NCBI RefSeq assembly: GCF_002764115.1
Contig: NZ_CP017940.1
Location: forward strand, 718,501-782,500
DNA length: 64,000 nucleotides
Origin: Phyllobacterium zundukense
GTDB lineage: Bacteria > Pseudomonadota > Alphaproteobacteria > Rhizobiales > Rhizobiaceae
Direction of reading: 5' to 3'
In this document: piece by piece, positions 18,526 through 26,639 of the stretch
How positions within the stretch are numbered: the first letter of the stretch is position 1
Layout of the letters: every line of letters begins with the position of its first letter
The notes under the pieces: generated by a model
Databases searched by the model: none
The model's input: only the letters and a program-made list of their open reading frames with translations
Told to the model about the DNA's origin: nothing
Translations under genes and position numbers: made by a program

Positions 18526-19281
18526 ATGATGCTGTCACCAACAACGGTGGACCATCACAGTCTAGGCATTGCGACCTTTGCAGAGGGGGACCGCGCCACG
18601 CTCGCCAGTATCGGCGAGCGTGGCCGCGAGCAGTTCGCGCTGCCCACTATTCCAGTCCTTGCTATTGTCGATGAAAGGATCCTGGCGCGCGAATGTCTGT
18701 CGCGAACGCTTCAGATGAGTGGCGCTGGCTTCGACATCGCTACCTTCGATTCGATCGATGCGATGTATCGTTGTGATTCATCCCGGTTTTCAGCCATCCT
18801 GGTCTATGTCGGCGACGCCGATATCGAGCGCGGTCCGGTCGGACGAAGCATAAGAAAACTGGTCTTGCTCTTTCACAATGTACCCGTGATTATCCAGTCC
18901 GAAATTAGCGGTCTGGAACAGGTCAGCATGGCATTGCACCATGGAATCAGAGGCTATCTTTCGACCAAGGTGGGTGTTGACGTTTGCATCGAAGCGATAT
19001 CGCTTGCGATCGCCGGTGGCATTTTCATTGCCGCAGAGAATACGAATGATCTCCAGGGCATTCTTGCGAAGAAGGACTTCGAAGCGCGGAGTGCCGGGAA
19101 ATTCACGCCGCGTGAACGAGATATCATTCAGCTGCTGCGCGAGGGAAAGGCCAATAAATCAATCGCCTACGAGCTTCATCTGGCGGCCAATACCGTCAAG
19201 GTACACATGCACAACATAATGAGAAAGCTCAACGCGACGAACAGGACAGAGGCCATATTCAAGATTGCCGCAGACGATTGA
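18526..19281 (+). CDS. LuxR-type regulator with a degenerate receiver domain
   Basis: About 251 residues: an N-terminal receiver-like domain and a canonical C-terminal LuxR helix-turn-helix (FTPRERDIIQLLREGKANKS followed by ANTVKVHMHNIMRKL). In the receiver the strand that should end in the phosphorylated Asp reads AILVYVGD, so no clear acceptor is present, while the acidic VDE and the Lys of GYLSTK remain. It may therefore act without phosphorylation. The start is uncertain: ATGs at 18526 and 18529 follow a GAGGGGGG ribosome site, another ATG lies at 18505, and the frame extends to a TTG at 18424. It follows the other LuxR-type gene and may be regulated with it. Confidence 0.78.
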   Translation: MMLSPTTVDHHSLGIATFAEGDRATLASIGERGREQFALPTIPVLAIVDERILARECLSRTLQMSGAGFDIATFDSIDAMYRCDSSRFSAILVYVGDADIERGPVGRSIRKLVLLFHNVPVIIQSEISGLEQVSMALHHGIRGYLSTKVGVDVCIEAISLAIAGGIFIAAENTNDLQGILAKKDFEARSAGKFTPRERDIIQLLREGKANKSIAYELHLAANTVKVHMHNIMRKLNATNRTEAIFKIAADD

Positions 19282-19411
19282 CAGGGAGAGCCGAACTGCG
19301 AGGCTTTAGTGCCGAATTCGTGCGGGATATTCGCAGTTTCATGCTAGGCATTCGGGCAGGATGATTTATTACGAGCGATAATTCAGATCCATTTTGAGAA
19401 GGCAGTTTGCA

Positions 19412-19606
19412 ATGGCGATCAAATTCGCATTGAAAGACCCGAAGTCTGTTGCGGTTGAGGAAAACCGGGCGAAAGCCGAAGCAAAGAGCGCCCAGCCCCT
19501 CGCTTCCAGCGCACCGGATGGCACAGATGATTCGGGTGCCGATCGCTCCGGCAGCGATCTTTTCGACGGCAAGCCAGCCGAGCAAAAGCGCAAGCGCAAG
19601 AAGTAA
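19412..19606 (+). CDS. Small hydrophilic protein of unknown function (64 aa)
   Basis: A short protein that begins with a hydrophobic-basic segment (MAIKFALKDPKSVAVEENRA), then becomes Ala/Ser/Asp-rich and ends in a very basic RKRKK tail. It looks largely disordered. The ATG at 19412 has GAGAAGG upstream at a reasonable distance, and the frame keeps the local GC-rich codon pattern, which supports a real gene. It ends 15 bp before the convergent PPOX-family gene. No function can be assigned. Confidence 0.6.
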   Translation: MAIKFALKDPKSVAVEENRAKAEAKSAQPLASSAPDGTDDSGADRSGSDLFDGKPAEQKRKRKK

Positions 19607-19621
19607 AGATCGCTTGCGACC

Positions 19622-20257
19622 TTAGCTGCGACCCTTACTCGACTGACCGGAACGCAGGCGGGCGAGTTCTGCTTCGAGAACCTCGATACGCTCATCGCGC
19701 TCAGCGACGATCGCCTCGACTTCGGCTGCATCGAACCGCAAGGGAATGTGCTGCGGGCAGTTCATGTCCCAGGCGGACACCGTGAAGAGAATCACCTGCT
19801 CGGGCCGGGCGCGATAGTTTTCCGGCATCAACTTCGCCATCAGATCGGCGTCACCTTCGACGACGCGCGCTTCGCCCCAGAGTTTCACCCGCTGGCGCGT
19901 GCGGTAATCGATAAGAAACAGATAGGCCTTCGCATTATCTGCGAGATTGCCTTGCGTGATGTATTGGCGATTGCCGGCGAAATCCGCGAAAGCAATGGTC
20001 CGCTCATCGAGCACGTGCAGGAAGCCCGCCGGGCCTCCGCGGTGCTGGATATAGGGCTGCCCCTCGCTGTTGGCAGTGGCAAAGAATACACTGATCTGGC
20101 TCTCGATGAATTGCGCGAGGTCCGGCGTGACGCCCGTCCGCCATGAGCCGCGCTGCTCCATGCTGGCATAGCCGTCACGCGATCCCTTGCGGCCCTGGAT
20201 CGACTTGACCGTCGGCGTGAAGGCGACATCGCTGGAAAATACCTGTGCGGTTGACAT
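19622..20257 (-). CDS. Pyridoxamine 5'-phosphate oxidase (PPOX)-family flavin-binding protein
   Basis: A 211-residue split-barrel protein of the PNPOx-like family. It shows the core pattern FFATANSEGQPYIQHRGGPAG, then FADFAGNRQYITQGNL and a VKLWGEARVVEGD strand, followed by a C-terminal helix rich in Glu and Arg (about 185-205). Family members bind FMN or F420 and carry out redox reactions on small molecules. The ATG at 20257 follows AAGGA; an ATG eight codons upstream is weaker. A LysR-type gene lies divergently upstream with a 112-bp gap, the usual layout for a regulator and its target, so redox-responsive or substrate-induced expression is likely. Confidence 0.82.
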   Translation of the reverse strand: MSTAQVFSSDVAFTPTVKSIQGRKGSRDGYASMEQRGSWRTGVTPDLAQFIESQISVFFATANSEGQPYIQHRGGPAGFLHVLDERTIAFADFAGNRQYITQGNLADNAKAYLFLIDYRTRQRVKLWGEARVVEGDADLMAKLMPENYRARPEQVILFTVSAWDMNCPQHIPLRFDAAEVEAIVAERDERIEVLEAELARLRSGQSSKGRS

Positions 20258-20369
20258 GGCCAATTCCTTGAGTTCCGGCAAATAGGGTACGTCACGAATA
20301 TAGCTTCTTTCACTTTATCGCTGTAGAAGGGGATATCGGAAGCTTCCCTACCGAAAAATGGAAGGATAC

Positions 20370-21266
20370 ATGGATCGCCTGGATGCAATGACCGTCCTTC
20401 TCGCTGCCGTCGAGACGGGCAGCCTGTCGGCCGCATCACGCCGTCTCGGCATGCCACTCGCCACGGTGAGCCGCAAGGTTGCCGATCTCGAGGCGCATCT
20501 GAACACACGTCTGCTCATCCGTTCGAGCCGCCGTGTCACGCTGACCGATGCTGGCCGCGCCTATGCCGAGGCCAGCAAGGCCATTCTGGAACAAGTCGAC
20601 GAGGCCGAGCGAGCCGCTGCGGGCGAGTACATCACGCCGCGAGGCGACCTGACGGTCACTGCGCCGATCGTGTTCGGGCGCCTGCACGTCCTGCCGGTTG
20701 TGATCGAATTTCTGAAAGCCTATCCCGAAATCAACCTCCGGCTCAGCCTCAGCGACCGTCAGGTCAATCTCGTGGAGGACCATATCGATCTTGCGATCCG
20801 CATCGGCAACCTGCCGGACAGCAACCTTGTCGCGACGAAGGTGGGTTCGATCCGGCGTGCCACCTATGCGAGCCCGGCCTATCTCGCACGGCGCGGCACA
20901 CCGCAGCGGCCCGAGGACCTTGCCGGGCATGATTGCATTACCTTCGAGGGGTTCACATCACCCAGGGTCTGGACTTTCATGCACGGCAATCGCGAGGTTA
21001 TTGTGCCGGTTCACTCCCGGCTGAGCGTGACGACGGCGGAAGCCGCGATTGACGCGGCTGTGGCGGAGCTCGGGGTGACGCGCCTGCTCTCCTATCAGGC
21101 GGCCAGGGCGGTGGCGGCGGGCGAGCTGCAGATCGTGCTGGAGTCGTTTGAGCCGGCGCCATGGCCGGTCAGCGCGATCTATATCGCCCAGGGCCTTGTG
21201 CCGCTGAAGCTGCGGGCATTTCTCGATTTCGCGGTGCCGAGGCTGAGGGAGTGGATGGCACTGTAG
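20370..21266 (+). CDS. LysR-family transcriptional regulator
   Basis: A 298-residue LysR regulator. The N-terminal winged helix-turn-helix is clear (AVETGSLSAASRRLGMPLAT, then SRKVADLEAHLNTRLLIRSSR), followed by a periplasmic-binding-protein-like effector domain from about residue 90 to the end. The ATG at 20370 follows GGAAGGA; an ATG 12 bp earlier is less well placed. It is transcribed away from the PPOX-family gene and probably regulates it and itself from the 112-bp region between them. The effector is unknown. Confidence 0.9.
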   Translation: MDRLDAMTVLLAAVETGSLSAASRRLGMPLATVSRKVADLEAHLNTRLLIRSSRRVTLTDAGRAYAEASKAILEQVDEAERAAAGEYITPRGDLTVTAPIVFGRLHVLPVVIEFLKAYPEINLRLSLSDRQVNLVEDHIDLAIRIGNLPDSNLVATKVGSIRRATYASPAYLARRGTPQRPEDLAGHDCITFEGFTSPRVWTFMHGNREVIVPVHSRLSVTTAEAAIDAAVAELGVTRLLSYQAARAVAAGELQIVLESFEPAPWPVSAIYIAQGLVPLKLRAFLDFAVPRLREWMAL

Positions 21267-21335
21267 GACCGCTTTTGGATGTTTATGTTCCATTAGAGCA
21301 TATGATACGGTCAGAACTGCCAGCAGGAACCGCAT

Positions 21336-21947
21336 ATGTCCACGAGCGACAATTTTCCCGCTACTTCCATGCCCGATCGGGATTGGTGGGCCGTCCTCTG
21401 GCCAGATCCGGAGGGTATGCTGCGGCGGATCGGCGTGCAGCCGGAGATGACGGTCCTCGATCTTTGCTGCGGCGACGGCTATTTCACCGCACCGCTGGCC
21501 AGGCTTGTCGGCGGGCGGGTCTACGCCCTTGATATCGACCCTCTGATGATTGACCAGGCCAAGGCCGAAGTCGCCCGTCAGGGAGCCTCGGTGCTGAAAT
21601 GGATTTGCGCCGACGCGCGCGAGGTCGCGAGGTTGCTTCCAGAACCGGTCGACTACGTCCTCATGGCCAATACATTCCATGGCGTGCCGGATCAGCCCTG
21701 CCTTGCACGCGCGGTGCGCACGCTGCTTCGCCCGCAAGGGGTGTTCTGCATCGTGAACTGGCACGCCGCCGCAAGGGAAGAAACGCCCGTGCTTGGAAAG
21801 CCACGTGGGCCGGGTACTGACATGCGCATGTCTCCGGATGCTGTCAGGACTGTCGTTGAGCCTGAGGGATTTCGAACCGCTCGGCCCGTGGAACTGCCTC
21901 CCTATCATTATGCAGCCATCTTCGCGCAATCATCGGATGAATCCTGA
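21336..21947 (+). CDS. SAM-dependent class I methyltransferase
   Basis: A 203-residue methyltransferase. Motif I, VLDLCCGDGYFT (about residues 40-51), binds the S-adenosylmethionine carboxypropyl group. The acidic end of strand 2 is VYALDIDPLMI, and the later strand VDYVLMANTFHGVPD carries the motif IV region. The C-terminus resembles small UbiE/type-11 methyltransferases (MRMSPDAVRTVVEPEGF). The ATG follows AGCAGGAA at a good distance. It is downstream of the LysR gene but separated by 69 bp, so co-transcription is possible. The substrate cannot be inferred. Confidence 0.85.
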   Translation: MSTSDNFPATSMPDRDWWAVLWPDPEGMLRRIGVQPEMTVLDLCCGDGYFTAPLARLVGGRVYALDIDPLMIDQAKAEVARQGASVLKWICADAREVARLLPEPVDYVLMANTFHGVPDQPCLARAVRTLLRPQGVFCIVNWHAAAREETPVLGKPRGPGTDMRMSPDAVRTVVEPEGFRTARPVELPPYHYAAIFAQSSDES

Positions 21948-21986
21948 TAATTACGCGTACGCTGCAGCTGTGGTCCGTTGGCAGGA

Positions 21987-22620
21987 TCAGCTCTTTTGGA
22001 ACGCCAGGTGGGCGCCGAGGCCCACGAGCATTGCGCCGCCCGCCTTTTGCATGAGGCGCTGCGCGTGACTTGAGCGCCGCAGCTTGGTGATCACCGCACC
22101 TGCCAGCACCACACACATGATATCCGCGGAGGAAAACATCAAATTGACGATGGTTCCAAGAATGATGAACTGGACCCAGACGGGAAACGCGGCCGATGCA
22201 TCGATGAACTGCGGAAGGAATGCCATGAAGAAAATCGCCGTCTTCGGATTGAGGACTTCGACACTGATGCTCTCGAAAAAGGCGCGGCGGCCAGATTTCG
22301 GTTCGATGCCGGGCAGGGCGACATCCCCTTGCGCCTTGGCGCGGAACAGCGAGATGCCCAGCCATATCAGATAGGCCGCACCGGCAAATTTGACCGCCAT
22401 GTAAAGCATGGGCACGGCATGAAAAAGCACCGACAGTCCGGCGGCAGCGGCAATCACATGCATATAACCGCCAAGATGAATACCCCAATGCCGCCATCAG
22501 GCCGGACCAGCGGCCGCGTGCTATCGTTTGAGCCGCCGCATAAAGCATGGCCGGACCCGGGATATAGGCGAAGATCGCCGTGGTGGCGAGAAAGGCGATA
22601 AGCAACTCGGTTGATGGCAT
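21987..22620 (-). pseudogene. LysE-family amino acid exporter, frameshifted
   Basis: The N-terminal part (ATG at 22620, MPSTELLIAFLATTAIFAYI then PGPAMLY) and the C-terminal part (from about 22480 down to the stop at 21987) are both clear LysE/RhtB transporter sequence but lie in different frames. Removing one base from the C run at 22483-22486 (GGGG on the coding strand) restores an uninterrupted LysE protein of about 210 residues through ALGIHLGGYMHVI. As written, the first frame runs on in a non-homologous reading frame. This is either an inactivating one-base insertion in a homopolymer, a phase-variable tract or a sequencing error. Confidence 0.8.
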
Positions 22621-22826
22621 TCTCTTGCTCCTGTCGCGATGCCTGATGGGCTTGTGCTGACTATAGACAACGCATTGGCTGCATATTCAAGGAGTGGCTT
22701 GATCTGTCGCGGCTTTGCAACTTGATGACATTTCTCATTGGACGAGGATATCGGCCCAGTCGCAACTCGTCTGCAAAGATGATATTAGCGGAGACAGTCA
22801 ACGGAGCTCGATCGGGGAATGCTGAA

Positions 22827-23177
22827 ATGAAACCAGCCTGCTACGTCTTAATTGCCGCCGCTCTCGTCTTTTCATCTTCATGCACAACAACGACGACGAC
22901 GACTTCTTCTGTTGACACCAATCTCGCGGTTACTTCCCTCAGAAACTCGGTCTATGACCACTGCGCGTGGGCTCCTGAGTCTTCCACACTCGTTAGCCTG
23001 ATCCCCGCCATTTCAGAGGGCCGGGACGGATTTCAAAGAACCACCAACGCAATCTGTGCTGCGGCGAAGGCCGCGCCGGCACCGGCTTCCCCAGGGGATT
23101 TCGTTACGGTTGAGGTCGAGGGGAGACAGGTTCGCGGGCGGTTCCTGCAACCGGGGGAGACTCTCGGACAAGGCTGA
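22827..23177 (+). CDS. Small lipoprotein with a poly-Thr tract
   Basis: A 116-residue exported protein. The N-terminus MKPACYVLIAAALVFSSSC is a typical lipoprotein signal with Cys19 as the lipidation site, followed directly by seven Thr residues. The mature part has no family I recognise; its C-terminus (FVTVEVEGRQVRGRFLQPG) looks like a small beta domain. The ATG at 22827 has GGGGAA upstream; the frame extends further upstream but the signal peptide fixes the start. It ends 5 bp before the convergent LysR gene. Function unknown. Confidence 0.7.
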   Translation: MKPACYVLIAAALVFSSSCTTTTTTTSSVDTNLAVTSLRNSVYDHCAWAPESSTLVSLIPAISEGRDGFQRTTNAICAAAKAAPAPASPGDFVTVEVEGRQVRGRFLQPGETLGQG

Positions 23178-23182
23178 CAGGA

Positions 23183-24085
23183 TCATGCGGAAAGCTTGCC
23201 GGACTTTCGAACAAATTCGACGAGCGCACGGAGTTTTAGCGGCTGGCGTTGCCGTTTAGGATAGTAGAGATAGAATCCTGGAAACGGCGGACAGAAAGCT
23301 TCAAGCAGCGGCACCAGTTCGCGACGAGCGATGTAGGGCCGGAATGTATCCGCCATGCCGAAAGTGATCCCGGCGCCGGCGCAAGCCATGCGGATCATCA
23401 TTCCCATATCGTTTGTTGTCACCGCCGGATCGACAGCGACATCGAAATCGCGACCATTCTCGGTAAACTCCCAGCGATACGGCGCCGTGTCGGGACGTGG
23501 CCGCCAGCCTATGCAAACATGGGTCGGCAGATCGCGCGGATGCCCGGGACTGCCACGACGCGCCAGATAATCGGGAGACGCCACGGCGTATTGCCGCTGG
23601 TCCGATGAAACGGGCACGGCGATCATATCCTGCTCGATCACCTCTCCAAGCCGAACGCCGGCATCGAAGCCTGCTTCCACGATATCGAATTCATCGTCGG
23701 TGATCGTGATATCGAGTTTCACATCTGGATAGGTTTCGAGAAAGCCCGCGAGGAGCGTGCCGGACAGGAAGCTTTCAGCGATTGAGGACACAGTGATGCG
23801 AAGCAATCCGCTCGGACGCGTCTGCGTCTCCCGCACAGCCTGCAGGGCGCCCTTGACCTGCGTAACCGAAGGGCGAATCGCTTCGTAGAACGTTTCGCCC
23901 GCCTCGGTTAAACGAACACTGCGGGTCGTACGCTGGACCAGGGCCACCCCGATCCGATCTTCGAGACGCTGCAGCCCCTGGCTCACCGCAGAGCGCGTGA
24001 CGCCGAGCCGCTCGCCTGCGACGCGGAAATTCCGCGCTTCGGCCACTGTCAAAAATACCGATATGCCTTCGAGATCGTCCACCAT
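23183..24085 (-). CDS. LysR-family transcriptional regulator
   Basis: A 300-residue LysR regulator with the N-terminal DNA-binding motif (FRVAGERLGVTRSAVSQGLQ) and a substrate-binding-like effector domain after about residue 90. It reads away from the Atu4866-family gene and the SDR gene across a 130-bp gap, so those two genes are its most likely targets. The ATG at 24085 lies next to an AT-rich promoter-like stretch. The effector is unknown. Confidence 0.9.
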   Translation of the reverse strand: MVDDLEGISVFLTVAEARNFRVAGERLGVTRSAVSQGLQRLEDRIGVALVQRTTRSVRLTEAGETFYEAIRPSVTQVKGALQAVRETQTRPSGLLRITVSSIAESFLSGTLLAGFLETYPDVKLDITITDDEFDIVEAGFDAGVRLGEVIEQDMIAVPVSSDQRQYAVASPDYLARRGSPGHPRDLPTHVCIGWRPRPDTAPYRWEFTENGRDFDVAVDPAVTTNDMGMMIRMACAGAGITFGMADTFRPYIARRELVPLLEAFCPPFPGFYLYYPKRQRQPLKLRALVEFVRKSGKLSA

Positions 24086-24215
24086 TGGTTAGATAATCTA
24101 AACAAGCTGTCTGAGATTGGCAACTCGATGCCGACAAATGGAACGTCTATCTTCGCGTCGTGGTCGATTGGCGGCGTGGGAGTCGAGATCGTTCATCAAA
24201 CCGCAGGAGCAGACA

Positions 24216-24590
24216 ATGCCAACACAGCTCTTCAATGCAGCACTCCGTCTCGTGATCGCGTTCACGGCAGTTGGGGCGGCAGCCGCTTCTGCATCAGGAG
24301 AAACCTTGAACCGAGCCATATCGGCCAATCAGCACGCAAGCGAGAAAACAATGTCACAGCATCCTTATGTCGGCATGTGGGTCACCGATGATGGCCACAT
24401 TCGCCACGAGCTCCTTCCCAATGGCCGTTATGATGAGGCTCGCGGCAGCCGGGAGAGTGCCTATCGGGGCCGTTACGAAGTGTCCGGCAATCACATCGAG
24501 TATTGGGATGACACGGGGTTTACCGCTGATGGTGACTTCGTCGATGCCAATACCCTTCACCATGCAGGCATGATCCTCCGCCGCAAATGA
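24216..24590 (+). CDS. Atu4866-family exported protein
   Basis: A 124-residue protein with an N-terminal signal sequence (MPTQLFNAALRLVIAFTAVG, then AAAASASG) and a conserved domain beginning HPYVGMWVTDDGHIRHELLP and ending HAGMILRRK. This matches the small Agrobacterium Atu4866 domain family, a beta-barrel of unknown function related in shape to lipocalins. The ATG at 24216 follows CAGGAG. It is followed 92 bp later by an SDR gene on the same strand. The pair is divergent from a LysR regulator, an arrangement often seen for this family beside oxidoreductases. A ligand-binding role is inferred. Confidence 0.82.
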   Translation: MPTQLFNAALRLVIAFTAVGAAAASASGETLNRAISANQHASEKTMSQHPYVGMWVTDDGHIRHELLPNGRYDEARGSRESAYRGRYEVSGNHIEYWDDTGFTADGDFVDANTLHHAGMILRRK

Positions 24591-24682
24591 CGCTTCGCCC
24601 CTCGCTGAGCAGCGAATTCCCATCTGACCCAATAAATATCTGAACCAGGCCTTCCAGGGCCGAGAACCCAATGGAGTAAAGA

Positions 24683-25414
24683 ATGTCGAACATTGAAGGT
24701 AAAGTTGTCGCCATAACCGGGGCAAGCAGCGGCATTGGCGAGGCGACCGCCAGGCTGCTGGCAGCGGCAGGTGCTCATGTCGTGATCGGGGCCCGTCGTA
24801 TCGATCGCCTGGAGCAATTCGCAAACGAAATTTCCGGGGCTGGTCAGTCCATTCGTATCAAGCAACTGGATGTGACAAGCCAGTTGGATGCGAAGGATTT
24901 TGTGAGCTACGCCGTGGCGGAATTCGGCCGATTGGACGTCATCGTCAACAATGCGGGTGTCATGCCGCTTTCTCCAATGAACGCACTCAAGGTCGATGAG
25001 TGGGATCGCATGATAGACGTCAACATCCGCGGCGTTCTCTATGGCATCGCCGCCGTACTGCCAATCATGAACCGCCAGGGGTACGGGCAAATCATCAATG
25101 TCTCGTCCATTGGAGGATTGGGCGTGGCTCCGACGGCAGCCGTCTATTGTGCGACCAAATATGCGGTTCGTGCGATCTCGGACGGATTAAGACAGGAGAA
25201 CAACAAACTTCGCGTGACGTGCGTCTATCCCGGGGTGGTCGAGTCGGAACTGGCAAACACGATCACAGACAAGTCGGCCGCCGATTTCATGGTCGACTAC
25301 CGCAAAATCGCTCTCAAACCGGATGCGATTGCGCGTGCCATCCTTCATGTGATCGAACAGCCAGAAGACGTCGATACCAGTGAAATCGTCGTTCGCCCTA
25401 CCGCGAGCAACTGA
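24683..25414 (+). CDS. Short-chain dehydrogenase/reductase (SDR)
   Basis: A 243-residue classical SDR. The nucleotide-binding motif is TGASSGIG (residues 14-21), the NNAG motif is present, and the catalytic Ser, Tyr and Lys are seen in NVSSIGG and YCATK. The segment GARRIDRL after strand 2 carries basic residues that favour NADPH over NADH. It resembles the second SDR at 26640 over its whole length, so the two look like paralogues. The ATG follows GGAG. It probably forms a unit with the upstream Atu4866-family gene. The substrate is unknown. Confidence 0.88.
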   Translation: MSNIEGKVVAITGASSGIGEATARLLAAAGAHVVIGARRIDRLEQFANEISGAGQSIRIKQLDVTSQLDAKDFVSYAVAEFGRLDVIVNNAGVMPLSPMNALKVDEWDRMIDVNIRGVLYGIAAVLPIMNRQGYGQIINVSSIGGLGVAPTAAVYCATKYAVRAISDGLRQENNKLRVTCVYPGVVESELANTITDKSAADFMVDYRKIALKPDAIARAILHVIEQPEDVDTSEIVVRPTASN

Positions 25415-25427
25415 GCCAGCCCAAACG

Positions 25428-25458
25428 GGCCTACGAAGATGTGCTGGCTTCGTAGGCC
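25428..25458 (+). terminator. Strong stem-loop after the SDR gene
   Basis: An 11-bp perfect stem (GGCCTACGAAG / CTTCGTAGGCC) with a 9-nt loop starts 14 bases after the SDR stop. There is no T-run after it, so it may be a weak terminator or an mRNA-stabilising hairpin. Confidence 0.55.
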
Positions 25459-25561
25459 GCTCCATAGGATTTCAGACCGGCTCCACAGTTCATTGCTCGT
25501 TGACAGCCAAAGGCCAATGGCGACAAACTAAAAATCTTCAAGTGATCTTCAAGATCAGTTA

Positions 25562-26479
25562 ATGCCTGGAGGCAATATCCTGATCCCGGAACGGACGTCT
25601 GCAGAAAATCTGAGGCGGCATATCCACGGCAGATTGCTTACCGGCAGCAGTGGCCACGCCTGGCGAGATGTTCTCGTCCATATTCTCTCCCACCAACACG
25701 TGGAAGCGAGCCTGATCGTGCCGGCTGTGGCTGAGCCGCTGATTGTCTGGATTTTGTCCGGATCCGCCATCATCGAGGAACGCGAACTCGGCGGCACCTG
25801 GATCTCCAACCAAGTAAAGGTCGGCGATTTCTTCCTGACCAATTCGGACACACCCTATGAGATGCGCTGGCAGGTTACGGGACCAGAGCGGTTCGAGGTG
25901 ATGCACCTTTATCTGGGTTTGCCGATTTTTGAACAGGCCGCTGCCGAGACCTTTGGTGTTTCGACTGCTATGGTCCGCATTCGCGATATTTCCGGAGAGC
26001 AAGACCGCATTCTTTCGCTCCTGCTGGAACAATTTCGCGTAGAACTGACATCCGGGTACGATCCAAGTCCACTGTTCGTTCAAGGCATCGCTCAAAGCCT
26101 GGCGGTGCATCTTGTCCGCAATTATGCGGTGTTGGACAAGACGCGTACCAGCCGTCGCAACGCGCTTCCCGCCTTCAAACTGCGCCGGGTCACCGAACGT
26201 ATGACGACTCAATTGGACCAGGAATTCAGTCTCAGCCAGCTGGCGCAAGAGGCCGATATGAGCGTTTCCCACTTCAGCCGTCTGTTCAAGAAGGCGACAA
26301 GTTTTTCGCCTTCACAATATTTCATCCAGCTTCGCGTCCAGGAGGCCCAACGTCTGCTGCGTGAAACGGACCGCAGCGTGATCGATATCGGACTCGATGT
26401 CGGATATTCCAGTCCGAGCCATTTCGCGCAGGTGTTCCGTCGCGCAGTGGGGGTGACACCGACGGAGTACCGCGGTTAG
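25562..26479 (+). CDS. AraC-family transcriptional regulator (cupin plus HTH)
   Basis: A 305-residue regulator. Residues about 40-180 form a cupin-like sensor domain. The C-terminal 100 residues carry the two helix-turn-helix motifs of AraC proteins: FSLSQLAQEADMSVSHFSRL and IDIGLDVGYSSPSHFAQVFR, ending in GVTPTEYR. It lies between two paralogous SDR genes on the same strand and may regulate one or both. The ATG at 25562 has no clear ribosome-binding site, so the exact start is less certain. Confidence 0.87.
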   Translation: MPGGNILIPERTSAENLRRHIHGRLLTGSSGHAWRDVLVHILSHQHVEASLIVPAVAEPLIVWILSGSAIIEERELGGTWISNQVKVGDFFLTNSDTPYEMRWQVTGPERFEVMHLYLGLPIFEQAAAETFGVSTAMVRIRDISGEQDRILSLLLEQFRVELTSGYDPSPLFVQGIAQSLAVHLVRNYAVLDKTRTSRRNALPAFKLRRVTERMTTQLDQEFSLSQLAQEADMSVSHFSRLFKKATSFSPSQYFIQLRVQEAQRLLRETDRSVIDIGLDVGYSSPSHFAQVFRRAVGVTPTEYRG

Positions 26480-26639
26480 CAGGCACCGGTTTTCTCAATG
26501 CATATTTGAGCAAAAGTCCGACAGTTCGAGCAAGGCCCCGAGCGATGGCACATGCTGATCTTCCTAATGTGGGCTCGTCAATAGCAAGCCACATCCCACG
26601 GCAAACGCCGGGCGTGGCACAACCACGAAGGAAACCATC

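Noticed and set aside
22880..22910. Microsatellite of ACA/ACG codons as a phase-variable tract
   Set aside because: The repeat encodes seven Thr in frame and its codons vary, so slippage is not specially favoured.
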